A stretch of DNA of 64,000 bases from Symbiopectobacterium purcellii_A. Lineage in GTDB: Bacteria > Pseudomonadota > Gammaproteobacteria > Enterobacterales > Enterobacteriaceae. Within the stretch, counting starts at the first letter, position 1. Each line of letters starts with the position of its first letter. The DNA is taken from assembly GCF_052050035.1 (NCBI RefSeq), contig NZ_CP189882.1:744001-808000 (forward strand). The letters are read 5' to 3'. Positions 41,652 to 52,049 of the stretch are shown one piece after another. A program made the translations under genes and the position numbers. The notes under the pieces were generated by a model. It worked only from the letters and a program-made list of their open reading frames with translations. It was not told the origin of the DNA and ran no database searches.

Positions 41652-42083
41652 CTACTGTGCGTCCGGGTTTTCTCCCGCCCACGCCTTATTCTCCAGCAAC
41701 AGCTGGCGAAAGTGCCGCCACTCCTGCTTATCCATGTTATCTGATGCCAGCCAGAGCCGCTGCCGCCGCTTGCCGTCACTGCGCCGCAGCGACAGTAAGA
41801 TACCGTTTTTCAGCATCCATGGACGGCGGATAATGCGCCAGCGATGATGCTGCCACTCAAGGTTTGCTTCAGCCTGCAACACGATTTCTCCGTGGCGCGA
41901 TTTGATATTACGCTGGCTGCGGATAAACCCGAACACCACCAGCGTCATCAGCGAGAGCCAGAGCACCGCATAACCGTCCGGCCACGGTGCCAGCAGAATC
42001 AACAGCAGCAACAGCCCGTGCACCAGCAAAGAAAATACCTGCATGCGCCAGGAGACGCGTAAATCACAGCGCCACAGGGCCAC
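41652..42083 (-). CDS. cptA: YgfX/CptA-type membrane protein
   Basis: 143 residues with two adjacent transmembrane helices (about 14-32 and 34-52) and a soluble, Trp- and Arg-rich C-terminal part (WQHHRWRIIRRPWMLKNG). In E. coli the homologue was proposed to be a toxin affecting cytoskeletal proteins, with the upstream gene as its partner. The start overlaps the end of sdhE by about 20 bp. Confidence 0.88.
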   Translation of the reverse strand: MALWRCDLRVSWRMQVFSLLVHGLLLLLILLAPWPDGYAVLWLSLMTLVVFGFIRSQRNIKSRHGEIVLQAEANLEWQHHRWRIIRRPWMLKNGILLSLRRSDGKRRQRLWLASDNMDKQEWRHFRQLLLENKAWAGENPDAQ

Positions 42084-42330
42084 GATCTTTATTTCGCGTC
42101 TGAATAAGAGAGATCATGCGTTTCAATTCCCCATCTTCCGGTTCTCCGTGGTTCATCAACCAGTTGAACAGGTCAGGGTCATCGCACTGCAATAAACGCA
42201 CAAAAGCGCTTTTGTCATCATCGTTTAGCACATCATACTCATGTTCAAAAAAGGGCAGGATGGCGATATCCAATTCTCGCATTCCTCGGCGGCACGCCCA
42301 GTGAATTCGCGCCTTATTATCGATATCCAT
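42064..42330 (-). CDS. sdhE: FAD assembly factor SdhE
   Basis: 88 residues that help attach FAD covalently to succinate dehydrogenase and fumarate reductase. The essential RGxxE motif is present (WACRRGMRELDI). An acidic C-terminal half follows. It is the first gene of the sdhE-cptA pair and divergent from ygfZ. Confidence 0.95.
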   Translation of the reverse strand: MDIDNKARIHWACRRGMRELDIAILPFFEHEYDVLNDDDKSAFVRLLQCDDPDLFNWLMNHGEPEDGELKRMISLIQTRNKDRGPVAL

Positions 42331-42588
42331 TGCTTTTCCTACTTTTTATCGACGCCAACGTGTAGTGTAACTCGGATGTCTAGATAAACACTCAACCAAA
42401 TGTAACATTTTGACATATTTTAGCGCATATCAGCGTATCGCGCAGAAGGACATCAATCGCGCGCACTCAGTAACGCTTTCAAATATGCTAACTGAAAATC
42501 ATGGGGGCAATGGCACGAATAACTGCTTGCAAACCCTGCAAGCTCTTTTACCATTAGGCCAAACGCAAACCTTCGCGAGGATGGTTCC

Positions 42589-43590
42589 ATGGCAACCCCA
42601 TTTCCCTTTGCTGCACAAACCGTTAAATCAAACACCATCATGGCCTCGGCGCAGCTTCCCGCTACGCTGATAGCACTTGATGACTGGGTGCTGGTGACGC
42701 TGACCGGCCCGGACACGCGCACTTACCTGCAAGGCCAGGTGACGGCCGATGTTAACGCGTTAGCCCCCGATCAACATGTACTTTGCGGCCACTGTGATGC
42801 CAAGGGCAAAATGTGGAGCGCACTGCGTCTGTTTGCCCACAACGATGGCTTCGCTTATCTGGTACGTCGCAATCTGCGTGATACGCAGTTAAATGAGTTA
42901 AAAAAATACGCCGTATTCGCCAAAACCACTATCGCCGCTGAGGACAATCTACAGCTTATCGGTGCTGCGGGAAGCACTATACGCGAACGTTTAGCCGAGG
43001 TCTTCTCTGCGCTGCCGGACAGTGAACACCCCGTCGTCAGTCACCCCTTCGGTACGCTGCTCTATTTTTCCCTTCCTGCTGAGCGCTTCCTTCTGGTACT
43101 GAACCAAGAAGGCACCGCCGCGTTAAGCGCCGCACTGGCAGACAGCGTGCAATGGGCCAACAGCCAACAGTGGCTGGCACTGGATATTGAATCCGCACTG
43201 CCGATTATTGACAACGTAAACAGCGCGCAGTTCATCCCGCAAGCAACGAATATACAGGCACTTAACGGCATCAGTTTTAATAAAGGCTGCTACACCGGGC
43301 AGGAGATGGTGGCGCGGGCAAAATTTCGCGGAGCCAATAAGCGGGCGCTTTATTGGCTGGCGGGCACCTCACCGCGCGTACCAGAAGCGGGCGAAGATCT
43401 GGAACTGAAAATGGGTGAAAACTGGCGTCGCACCGGTACGATACTCGCCGCCTGCTCGTTAAGCGATGGCACACTGTGGGTGCAAGCGGTACTGAATAAC
43501 GATCTGGAAGTGGATAGCGTATTGCGCGTGCGCGATGCAGCAGAGAGCCAACTGAGCCTGCAACCGCTGCCTTACTCATTGTCTGAATAA
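42589..43590 (+). CDS. ygfZ: tRNA-modifying / Fe-S maturation protein YgfZ
   Basis: A 333-residue folate-binding protein of the GcvT-like fold that assists Fe-S cluster enzymes such as MiaB. The signature around the conserved Cys (NKGCYTGQEMVARAKFRG) is intact at about 226-243. A GAGG-type RBS precedes the ATG at 42589. It is divergent from sdhE across 258 bp that hold no other gene. Confidence 0.94.
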   Translation: MATPFPFAAQTVKSNTIMASAQLPATLIALDDWVLVTLTGPDTRTYLQGQVTADVNALAPDQHVLCGHCDAKGKMWSALRLFAHNDGFAYLVRRNLRDTQLNELKKYAVFAKTTIAAEDNLQLIGAAGSTIRERLAEVFSALPDSEHPVVSHPFGTLLYFSLPAERFLLVLNQEGTAALSAALADSVQWANSQQWLALDIESALPIIDNVNSAQFIPQATNIQALNGISFNKGCYTGQEMVARAKFRGANKRALYWLAGTSPRVPEAGEDLELKMGENWRRTGTILAACSLSDGTLWVQAVLNNDLEVDSVLRVRDAAESQLSLQPLPYSLSE

Positions 43591-43651
43591 TGTCGTCACT
43601 GAGCGCCGTTTCTGTTTCTACCGGAAACAGCGTCAAAGGGAAATTTTGCGG

Positions 43652-44299
43652 CTAAACGTAAAGGTAGATCGCCAGAAAATGGCACAGGCTGCCACCCAGC
43701 ACAAAGCCATGCCAGATGGCGTGGTTATAGGGGATACGTTTACAGACGTAAAAAATCACGCCTAACGTATACACCGCGCCACCCACCGCCAATAAGGTGA
43801 CACCAGCCGGTGCCAACACCTGCACCAACTGATAAATCACAATCAGTGACAGCCATCCCATCACCAGATAGGTCACCAGCGACAGCACTTCAAAACGATG
43901 CGCGAAGGCCAGTTTAAATAACACCCCGACCAGCGCCATGCTCCAAATCACAATCATCAAGCCACTGGCCAATGGCGAATCCAGCCCCACCAACAGAAAC
44001 GGCGTGTAAGTACCCGCTATCAGCAGATAGATGGCGCAGTGATCGAACCGTTTGAGCCAGGGTTTAGCTCGCGGACTGGGAATCGCATGGTAGATCGTGG
44101 AGGCCAGGAACAGCAGGATAATGGTACCGCCATACAAACTGTAGCTGGCGATAGCCATGCTCGTCGCGCCATTGTCCACCGCTTGTACCAGCAGCAGCAC
44201 CAACCCGACAATCCCCAACACCACGCCAGCGCCATGGCTGATACTGTTGGCTATCTCCTCCGCCAAGGTATAACCCGCATTACTCTCTGATTTCACCAT
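43652..44299 (-). CDS. trhA: PAQR/hemolysin III family membrane protein
   Basis: 215 residues with seven transmembrane helices (YqfA type). Family metal-site residues are visible in SISHGAGVVLG near the start, STIYHAI in the middle and NHAIWHGFVLGGSLCHF near the end. I start at the ATG at 44299 (MVKSESNAGYTLAEEIAN), which aligns with E. coli; upstream ATGs would add 38 residues unlike the family. The E. coli protein is linked to membrane energetics homeostasis. Confidence 0.9.
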   Translation of the reverse strand: MVKSESNAGYTLAEEIANSISHGAGVVLGIVGLVLLLVQAVDNGATSMAIASYSLYGGTIILLFLASTIYHAIPSPRAKPWLKRFDHCAIYLLIAGTYTPFLLVGLDSPLASGLMIVIWSMALVGVLFKLAFAHRFEVLSLVTYLVMGWLSLIVIYQLVQVLAPAGVTLLAVGGAVYTLGVIFYVCKRIPYNHAIWHGFVLGGSLCHFLAIYLYV

Positions 44300-44422
44300 A
44301 TTCCGTTTTTGCTCCCGGTACGATTGGCAGTACAAACTTCGCGCAATCTCATCGAGCAGAGTGTAATCGAGAATAGTTTCAGAGTACAAGCGTACGCTGA
44401 AGCTATTTATCAACCCGGCACC

Positions 44423-45499
44423 CTACTGAGCTTGAACCGAACCCGGCATTGGCCCCGGCTCCCTTTGGCCAGGAATAACCTCATCGATGCGCTGCATCAT
44501 GTAGTCATAGAAGGGGTTGGAGGAAAGGCGCAGCAACGTATCCAAATCGAGAATCAGTACCCCACGTTCACCGCGCGCGGCAATGCGTCCGAGTGGAATA
44601 CCAAACTCATACGGCGGCGTGGAGAAACGGCCATAAAGCGAATCGCTGTCAGAAAACGGCAGCGCTACGTGCGATAGCGAATAGACATCTTCGGGGTAAT
44701 CCATCCCAAGATCGCGGCGCGTGACTTCCATACTGCCCGATTTGGTGTCAAAGGCGACCGCGTTTGCACTGTGTACCGATGCATTGGTGATGACGGTGGT
44801 GCCGTACAAACGGGGGGTAGGCGGCAACCATTGCCCAATCGCCGCCGCTGACGCATCCCGCAGTAACAGACCGAAATTGATGGTGCGATTGACATCAAAC
44901 AGCACCAAATCATTGTCGTTTTGCGGCAACAGGTTATAGAACGCGCTGATCACGGCTCTCGTGCTGACGGTAAAATCCATCACTGACTGGAAGGTTAAAA
45001 TCGGCGGTAGTTCTGACAGCCTGCGCTGCCGTGCTTCCTGCTCAAGCTGTGACTGCAACACGCTGGTGAGCAGATAAGACTGACGCGCCCCGTTCACTGG
45101 GAAGGAGTTGTATTTGAACGGATTAAATTCCGGCACAATACCGAGCCAGGCCGCTTTGGCAAACGGCGGGAAAATCGCGGGTAACCCGGCCAAACCGGCG
45201 AAACGCGCGTAAGCCGTAATGCCAATCATCGGAGAGATCAAGACCAACTGGTCGAGCTTGGGCAACGAGGGATCGCTAATCGTATCAAGCGCATATTTCA
45301 ACGTTAGCGCCCCGCCGTTAGAAAAACCAACGATATGCAGCGGTAAGCGTTCTCCCCCGTTCGTGGGCGTCACAAAATGCGCGGCTTCGCGCACCGCTAA
45401 ACGCGTGGCCGCCAGCCAATCTTCCCAACGGACTTTGGTCAATGCACCGAGCACGGTGCCGTGTGCCGGAATACGCAGACCGATAGCGACAAAAAACTA
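44423..45499 (-). pseudogene. Alpha/beta hydrolase, 5' end lost at IS junction
   Basis: The frame is open from the IS boundary at about 45499 to the stop at 44423 (about 358 codons). It has a serine hydrolase nucleophile elbow GFSNGG in the context LHIVGFSNGGALTLKYAL and later conserved segments (RDLGMDYPEDVYSLSHVALPF). The N-terminus, including the strand before IGLRIPAHGT, is missing. An internal ATG at 45454 could yield a shorter product that keeps the nucleophile, but promoter and RBS are gone. The function is not known. Confidence 0.8.
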
Positions 45500-45535
45500 G
45501 TTGCTGAATAGAGACTTGCATTTTTTGTCAGGCTA
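45500..45535 (+). mobile_element. Left end of an IS5-family (ISL2-like) element
   Basis: Holds TAGTTGCTGAATAGAGACTTGC and a short continuation to GGCTA, identical to the left end at about 59091. It is cut off by IS630 copy B at 45536. Confidence 0.8.
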
Positions 45536-46415
45536 TAGCCAAGCGACTTAATTTTGATTACACCATATGGACTGAGAACAAACTCTCTGTATCGCAACCC
45601 ATCTCTCTTTTTTTGCTTTTTGCTTGTGCCCATTTATGCTCAATTGGGTTAAGATCTGGCGAATATGTAGGCAAATACTCCACCATATACCCTGCATCGA
45701 TGATGACTTGTTGAATATTATGTTTTTTGTGAAAAGTGGCATTGTCCATCATGATTACACTGTTTTTAGGGAGTACTGGGATAAGGACTTGTGTGACCCA
45801 GGCATAGAAAACATCGCTGTTAATATTGATATCAAATAATCCGATAGCAAACAGCGTTGTGCCTAATAAAGCGCCGATAACATTTGTTCTTCCCCTAGCT
45901 CCCCAGTTCTTCAGGCCAAAACACCGTTGACCTTTTGGGGAATAGCCGTGAGTCCGTGGGGCATCGTGTGAAAAACCACTTTCATCAATAAAAACAATAG
46001 GTTTACCTTCTTTTTCATACTGTTGTTTTTTTTGTTGAAATCCCTGCCGGGCGTTTTCGTCGGCTTTCGGATGACGTAGAGTTTTTTTTATAGGTCAATC
46101 CCAGCTTTTTAAGCGCTTGCCAAATGGCCTTCTGACAAACGCCAAAACGCTCTGCACGTTCTTTTTGGTAAGCATCTGGATATTGTTCAACATCTTTTAT
46201 CAACTCGGATTTATCGATCTTTCGCTGACGCGTGGTCGATGCTTTTGACTCTATTTGATTAATCCAACGCGATACAGAGGCAGGGCCAATCCGAAATTGC
46301 TTCGCTGTTTCTCGGATACTCAACCCTTCGTTTTTCCGTGTAGATATCACTTTACGTCTAAAATCAATTGAATAGCTCATTTAAATAATGTAATCAAAAT
46401 TAAGTCGTTTAGCTA
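45536..46415 (-). mobile_element. IS630-type element, copy B (880 bp), chimeric flanks
   Basis: Complete, same length and ends as copy A, with TA on both sides (45534-45535 and 46416-46417). The left flank is an ISL2-like end and the right flank an IS30 end, so it marks a recombination junction rather than a simple insertion. Confidence 0.95.
45558..46380 (-). CDS. IS630-family transposase, two-frame gene (copy B)
   Basis: Same 823-bp two-frame gene as copy A: helix-turn-helix frame 46380-46015, then the DDE frame after the A8 slip site. No extra lesion is seen. Confidence 0.88.
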
Positions 46416-46417
46416 TA

Positions 46418-46484
46418 TTTTTTAACGCACTTACTGGTGGCATAAGCCTCTACCGTTTTGTTGCGTTTCGAGTGGGAATGGGGC
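46418..46484 (+). mobile_element. IS30 right-end fragment
   Basis: Contains the last codons of the IS30 transposase (TAACGCACTTACTGGTGGC) and the terminal repeat ending GGGAATGGGGC. It matches the remnant at 1-204 better than the 53 kb copy. Host sequence resumes at 46485. Confidence 0.88.
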
Positions 46485-46516
46485 GGGTAATCGCGGCCTG
46501 TCCGATACAAACAGCC

Positions 46517-46545
46517 CGAAAAAAACCCGCCATACGGCGGGTTTT
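46517..46545 (-). terminator. gcvP terminator
   Basis: The minus strand reads AAACCCGCCGTATGGCGGG followed by TTTTTTT, 20 bp after the gcvP stop. Confidence 0.9.
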
Positions 46546-46563
46546 CATTTTTTATGACCTGAA

Positions 46564-49437
46564 TTACACGTAATCGCCAATCGGTACGCAAGAGCAGAAC
46601 AGGTTGCGATCGCCGTACACGTCATCGAGGCGTTTCACGCTCGGCCAGTATTTATGCTCAACCCCCGCCGGGAATACGGCCAGTTCGCGACTGTAGGGAT
46701 GCGACCACTCACTGACGATCTCCTGCTGGGTATGCGGCGCATTCACCAACGGGTTGTCCTCCAGCGGCCATTCACCTTGCGCCACACGCTGAATTTCTGC
46801 ACGGATCGCCAGCATTGCATCAATAAAGCGATCCAGCTCGACCTGACTTTCTGATTCCGTCGGCTCTACCATCAGCGTTCCCGCCACCGGGAACGACATG
46901 GTCGGCGCGTGGAAACCATAGTCGATCAAACGCTTGGCAATATCCATTTCGCTGATGCCAGTGCTCTCTTTCAGCGGACGAATATCCAGAATGCACTCGT
47001 GCGCCACACGGCCATCACGACCGGTGTAAAGCACCGGATAAGCGTCCTTCAAACGCGTTGCAATATAGTTGGCATTGAGGATCGCCACCTGACTGGCGTT
47101 CTTCAGTCCTTCAGCCCCCATCATACGGATATACATCCAACTGATAGGCAGGATGGACGCGCTGCCAAAAGGTGCAGCAGATACCGCGCCCTGCGTAGTC
47201 AGCAAGCCATCAATCTGCACCACCTGATGCCCCGGTACGAACGGTGCAAGATGGGCTTTCACCCCAATCGGTCCCATACCCGGTCCACCACCGCCGTGCG
47301 GAATGCAGAACGTTTTATGCAGATTCAGGTGCGACACATCCGCGCCAATGTATCCCGGCGTGGTAATACCGACCTGCGCGTTCATGTTTGCGCCGTCCAG
47401 ATACACTTGTCCGCCGTGTTGATGCACAATCTGACACACTTCACGAATGGTCTCTTCATAAACACCGTGCGTGGAGGGATAGGTCACCATGATGCAGGAG
47501 AGGCGATCGCCCGCCTGCGCGGCTTTCTCCCGCAGATCGTGCAGATCAATATTCCCCTGTTTGTCACACGCCACCACGTCTACCGCCATCCCGGCCATCT
47601 GTGCTGATGCCGGGTTAGTGCCGTGCGCAGAGCTTGGGATCAGACACAGCGTGCGCTGAGCATCGCCTCTGCTCTTATGGTAGCGGCGAATAGCCAGCAA
47701 ACCGGCATACTCGCCCTGCGCTCCCGAGTTGGGCTGCATACACATGGCATCATAGCCAGTGAGTTGCACCAACCAACCGGAAAGCTGTTCGATCATCAAA
47801 CGATAACCTTGCGCCTGTTCCGGCGGACAGAACGGATGCAGTTCAGCAAACTCCGGCCAGGTGATTGGCAGCATTTCCGCCGCCGCGTTCAGCTTCATGG
47901 TGCAAGACCCCAGCGGGATCATGGCACGGTTCAGCGCCAGATCTTTATGGGCCAAGCGATGCAGATAACGCATCATCTCGGTTTCACTGTGATAACGGTT
48001 GAACACCGGGTGGGTCAGAATGGCATCCGTGCGCAATAACGCAGCGGGAATGGACGACGAGCCACCGCTGAATGCGGCATCCAGCGCAGCAATCGACAGA
48101 CCTTGTCCCTCGCCCAGTAGCACGTCAAACAGCGTAGCGACATCCTCTCGAGTGGTGGTTTCATCCAGCGTGATACCGACTCCGTGATAGAGATCGGTAC
48201 GCAGGTTGATCCCGGCATGCAACGCGCGTGCGATGACGGCGTTCTTGTCGCTAACCTCAACCGCCAGCGTATCAAACCAGGTGGTGTGCCACAGTTTCAA
48301 GCCACCCTGCTGCAACCCGGCGGCCAGAATATCCGTTAAGCGATGAATGCGTTCAGCGATACGCTTGAGCCCCTGCGGCCCATGATACACCGCATAGAAA
48401 CCGGCGATATTCGCCAGCAGCACCTGAGAGGTGCAGATGTTTGAGTTGGCTTTTTCGCGGCGGATATGTTGCTCACGCGTCTGCATCGCCATACGCAGCG
48501 CCGTGTTACCCGCTGCATCACGCGAAACGCCGATAATACGCCCCGGAATGGCACGTTTATATTCATCCTTACAGGCGAAGAAAGCCGCATGCGGACCACC
48601 GTAGCCCATCGGCACCCCAAAACGCTGGGCGGAGCCAAACACAATATCAGCGCCCTGTTTGCCCGGTGCTGCCAGCAGTACCAGAGCCATGATATCAGCG
48701 GCGACGCTGACGATGATCTTGCGCGCATTCAGCTGCGCGAGCAACTCGCGGTAATCATGCACTTCACCATAGGTATTCACCTGCTGCAACAACACGCCAA
48801 ACACACCTTCCGTTTCCAATGCGGCGGCGGCATCGCCGACCACCACTTCAAAACCAAAGGTCTCGGCACGGGTGCGCACCACATCCAGCGTTTGCGGATG
48901 CACATGCTCCGCCACAAAGAAGCGGTTAGCCTGTTTCAGCTTGCTGACGCGTTTGGCCATTGCCATCGCTTCCGCTGCTGCCGTCGCTTCATCCAGCAGA
49001 GAGGCAGAGGCCAGCTCCAGCCCGGTCAAGTCTTGCGTCATCTGTTGAAAATTCAGCAAGGCTTCTAACCGCCCTTGAGAGACTTCAGGCTGATAAGGCG
49101 TATAGGCAGTGTACCAGCCGGGATTTTCCAGCAGATTACGCAAGATAACCGGTGGCATATGCACAGCGGTGTACCCCATGCCGATATAGCTTTTGTAGCG
49201 CTGATTGCGCCCGGCAATCGACTTAAGCTCCGCCAACGCCTGATGCTCGGGCAGCGCATTGCCCACCGCTGGCGGATTGGGCAACTGGATATCTGCCGGC
49301 ACAATCTGTCGAATCAACGCCGACAAGGAATCCGCGCCGAGCGTTTCCAGCATGTGAGCCTGCTGCGCGGGCGTAAGGCCGATGTGACGTTCCACGAAAG
49401 CGGCGTCATGTTCGAGTTGGCTGAGAGTCTGAGTCAT
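46564..49437 (-). CDS. gcvP: Glycine dehydrogenase (decarboxylating), P-protein
   Basis: This PLP enzyme decarboxylates glycine and passes the aminomethyl group to lipoylated GcvH. 957 residues from the ATG at 49437 (MTQTLSQLEHDAAF), equal to E. coli; an upstream ATG adds seven residues only. The PLP-binding lysine is in SHLNLHKTFCIPHGGGGPG, beside the usual glycine-rich loop. Last gene of gcvT-gcvH-gcvP, after a 145-bp gap. It converges on the IS30/IS630 junction, which lies beyond its terminator. Confidence 0.98.
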   Translation of the reverse strand: MTQTLSQLEHDAAFVERHIGLTPAQQAHMLETLGADSLSALIRQIVPADIQLPNPPAVGNALPEHQALAELKSIAGRNQRYKSYIGMGYTAVHMPPVILRNLLENPGWYTAYTPYQPEVSQGRLEALLNFQQMTQDLTGLELASASLLDEATAAAEAMAMAKRVSKLKQANRFFVAEHVHPQTLDVVRTRAETFGFEVVVGDAAAALETEGVFGVLLQQVNTYGEVHDYRELLAQLNARKIIVSVAADIMALVLLAAPGKQGADIVFGSAQRFGVPMGYGGPHAAFFACKDEYKRAIPGRIIGVSRDAAGNTALRMAMQTREQHIRREKANSNICTSQVLLANIAGFYAVYHGPQGLKRIAERIHRLTDILAAGLQQGGLKLWHTTWFDTLAVEVSDKNAVIARALHAGINLRTDLYHGVGITLDETTTREDVATLFDVLLGEGQGLSIAALDAAFSGGSSSIPAALLRTDAILTHPVFNRYHSETEMMRYLHRLAHKDLALNRAMIPLGSCTMKLNAAAEMLPITWPEFAELHPFCPPEQAQGYRLMIEQLSGWLVQLTGYDAMCMQPNSGAQGEYAGLLAIRRYHKSRGDAQRTLCLIPSSAHGTNPASAQMAGMAVDVVACDKQGNIDLHDLREKAAQAGDRLSCIMVTYPSTHGVYEETIREVCQIVHQHGGQVYLDGANMNAQVGITTPGYIGADVSHLNLHKTFCIPHGGGGPGMGPIGVKAHLAPFVPGHQVVQIDGLLTTQGAVSAAPFGSASILPISWMYIRMMGAEGLKNASQVAILNANYIATRLKDAYPVLYTGRDGRVAHECILDIRPLKESTGISEMDIAKRLIDYGFHAPTMSFPVAGTLMVEPTESESQVELDRFIDAMLAIRAEIQRVAQGEWPLEDNPLVNAPHTQQEIVSEWSHPYSRELAVFPAGVEHKYWPSVKRLDDVYGDRNLFCSCVPIGDYV

Positions 49438-49582
49438 TAGGGGTATTTCCTGCTTCAAGCAATTGTTAGAACGTTCATGGCAAACAACAAGTGCGAACGC
49501 GGTTGAGGGCGCTCGCTGTCTTACATTCTGACAAATCGATTTACCCCGTGATGCGCGATAAAACCGTCACAGGGTGACAAGG

Positions 49583-49978
49583 TTATTCGTCTTCTTCTAA
49601 CAGCGCCTGATAAGCTGTGGCATCCAACAGATCGTTAAGTTCGTTTTCATCAGACGCTTTGATACTAAACAGCCAACCGTCGACATAGGGCGCGCTGTTG
49701 ACCAGCTCCGGTTGCCCTTCCAGCGCATCGTTTACTGCCAGGATCTCACCGCTCAAAGGCGCATAGATATCTGAGGCGGCCTTGACCGACTCCGCGACAG
49801 CGCAGTCGTCGCCCATCGCAACCTGCGTGCCAACGTCAGGCAAATCGACAAAAACCATGTCCCCCAACAGTTCCTGGGCATGTTCGGTGATACCGACACG
49901 ATAGACACCCTCGCCTTCGGCCTGGACCCACTCATGGGATGAGGTGTATTTCAACGCGGTTGGGATTGTGCTGCTCAT
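49583..49978 (-). CDS. gcvH: Glycine cleavage system H protein
   Basis: A 131-residue lipoyl carrier that shuttles the aminomethyl group between P, T and L proteins. The lipoylation site is the Lys of ESVKAASDIYAPLSGE, near residue 65. An AGGAGAG RBS precedes the start. Confidence 0.97.
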   Translation of the reverse strand: MSSTIPTALKYTSSHEWVQAEGEGVYRVGITEHAQELLGDMVFVDLPDVGTQVAMGDDCAVAESVKAASDIYAPLSGEILAVNDALEGQPELVNSAPYVDGWLFSIKASDENELNDLLDATAYQALLEEDE

Positions 49979-50107
49979 TGCCTGCTCTCCTTAAAAATCG
50001 CTTCGTCGTATCGAATCGCGCGATACCCGCCTTCGTGCAACACCAAGGTGTTGCGGCATATATCGCGCTAACGTTAATCAATAATCATGGTCAGATCGGG
50101 GACGGCG

Positions 50108-51202
50108 TCAAACCAGTGCCTTTCCGCCACGAATAAATACCGGTTTGGTCACCTCTACGGGCACTTCGCGCTGGCGAATTTGCACCACCGCCGTGTCACC
50201 AATACCTTGCGGTACGCGAGCCAGTGCAATACTGAAACCCAGCGTAGGAGAAAAGGTACCGCTGGTTATCATGCCTTCTTGTACCGTGCCACTCGCATCG
50301 GTAAAGCGCACAGGCATTTCATGGCGCAGCACCCCTTTTTCACGCAGCACCAGCCCGACCAACTGCTCAGTGCCTTCGCGGCGTTGGTGGGTTAGCGCGT
50401 CCCGACCAATAAAATCCCTGTCCTCCGGCTGCCAGGCGATGGTCCAGCCCATATTGGCAGCAAGCGGTGAAACGCCTTCGTCCATGTCCTGTCCGTACAG
50501 ATTCATGCCCGCTTCAAGGCGCAACGTATCGCGCGCACCGAGGCCACAGGGTTGTACACCGGCCGCCAGCAGTTGTTGCCAGAACGTCACTGCCTGCTCT
50601 GCGGGCAGGGCGATTTCATAGCCCGGCTCACCGGTATATCCGGTGGTAGCAATGAAATAGCCGCCGGTTTGCACGCCGAAAAAGGGTTTCATGCCCGCCG
50701 TTGCCGCGCGTTGTTCCGCACTGAGTAACGCCTGCACTTTCTCCTGCGCCAACGGCCCTTGCACAGCAATCAGCCCCAGTTCGTCGCGTTCCTGCCACGC
50801 CACGTTGAACGCGTTGGCATGTTCGGCGATCCAGGCCAGATCTTTCTCCCGCGTGGCGGAGTTCACCACCAGCCGGAAATGCGTTTCAGTCAAAAAGTAG
50901 ACGATGAGATCGTCAATGACGCCCCCCGAGGCGTTTAGCATCCCGGTATAAAGCGCCTTACCCGGTTGCGTAAGTTTGGCAACGTCATTCGCCAGCAGAT
51001 AACGCAGGAATTCGCGCACGCGTGCGCCCTGTAAATCCACAATGGTCATGTGCGACACATCGAACATGCCCGCATGACGCCTCACGCTGTGATGTTCATC
51101 CAACTGTGAGCCGCAGTGCAGCGGCATCATCCAACCGTGAAAGTCGACCATCTTCGCGCCATCGGCGACATGCTGCTGATACAACGGAGTTTGCTGTGTC
51201 AT
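50108..51202 (-). CDS. gcvT: Aminomethyltransferase, T protein
   Basis: 364 residues. It releases ammonia and transfers the one-carbon unit from GcvH to tetrahydrofolate. Conserved segments include VDFHGWMMPLHCGSQ, FDVSHMT, TGYTGEPGYEI and GLGARDTLRLEAGM (folate site). First gene of gcvTHP. Length is standard. Confidence 0.97.
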   Translation of the reverse strand: MTQQTPLYQQHVADGAKMVDFHGWMMPLHCGSQLDEHHSVRRHAGMFDVSHMTIVDLQGARVREFLRYLLANDVAKLTQPGKALYTGMLNASGGVIDDLIVYFLTETHFRLVVNSATREKDLAWIAEHANAFNVAWQERDELGLIAVQGPLAQEKVQALLSAEQRAATAGMKPFFGVQTGGYFIATTGYTGEPGYEIALPAEQAVTFWQQLLAAGVQPCGLGARDTLRLEAGMNLYGQDMDEGVSPLAANMGWTIAWQPEDRDFIGRDALTHQRREGTEQLVGLVLREKGVLRHEMPVRFTDASGTVQEGMITSGTFSPTLGFSIALARVPQGIGDTAVVQIRQREVPVEVTKPVFIRGGKALV

Positions 51203-51851
51203 TTTTTCCCGAACCTCTCCTTGCGAACGGCGCGAATCACGCCACGCAAACGCTTTCTTTGCGTTGAACTTACCACCTCTTCCACAGGGCTACCACACCC
51301 TGTGTTATAAGTTAAACTATATATCAGCCGTAGAAGACAAAAAGAGTGCCAGAGCACAAGGCAACGAAACGCGCCAAATTAAAGTCATTAATTAGGATAA
51401 AACACCAATAACTTAGGATTAAAACAAAAATAGTGACACAAATATTCACATCACTAGAGAATGATCGCCACAACGACATTTACAATGGATTAGTTTTTAT
51501 AATGCAAAAAAATGGCTGAAATTAGATTATTTCAACCAAAGGCCGCGATTACGTCGTGATACCAAAAACGCTAAAGATGACGACGATCACACCCACCTTG
51601 CGCTCACTGCCACCACGCCACCACCGATGGCAACGAGAGGAAGGCAATTTCTCAGCCGCATATACATACTGACTTAAGGGTAATATCCATTTATCAGCGA
51701 TCCATCACGGTCTTTCCGTTATTGATAGCATAGAAGCTAACGCTATGAGGATTAACATTTCGCGCCTTGAGGGCGTTTCCCGCCCCGATCGCTAGCGCAA
51801 CCCGACCCTTTCCAGCACCCCTTTAACATCATAAATGTTATGGAGATTACG
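51203..51851. other. Upstream region of gcvT and fucO
   Basis: About 650 bp without a credible gene. The gcvT-proximal half is A/T-rich, as expected for an Lrp/GcvA-controlled leader, and includes an inverted repeat CACAGGG/CCCTGTG (51283-51304) and an AACGC/GCGTT pair near 51249-51266 that would lie in the 5' leader. I see no glycine riboswitch. The right part should hold the fucO promoter; GGAGATT at 51842-51848 is the native RBS. Confidence 0.5.
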
Positions 51852-51860
51852 ACGATGACC

Positions 51861-52049
51861 GGCTTTGTTGAATAATTTAACCGTTTGATTTACATCTTCT
51901 TTAGTTAGAATGCATTTACAGAGAATGTATTTTGTTAGAACGACAAATCAAATAGTTAGCACAATAAAAAGCATTCCGAGAGAAAAAATTAGTCGTTGAA
52001 ATTTTATAATGCTTATATAAATCAGTATCTTAAATTATTCAACAAAGCC
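51861..52049. repeat. 189-bp IS903-type MITE at the fucO start codon
   Basis: The 9-bp duplication ACGATGACC (51852-51860 and 52050-52058) contains the fucO ATG. The start codon was therefore copied, leaving one ATG with the native RBS and a second, at 52053, behind the MITE without an RBS. Confidence 0.95.

Noticed and set aside
41652..42330. sdhE-cptA as a toxin-antitoxin defence module
   Set aside because: This pair is a conserved chromosomal locus in enterobacteria. SdhE's established role is flavinylation, and nothing here suggests an acquired defence island.
51203..51851. Possible glycine riboswitch upstream of gcvT
   Set aside because: No tandem aptamer-like conserved core could be recognised. 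Enterobacterial gcvTHP is usually controlled by GcvA, GcvR, Lrp and PurR.
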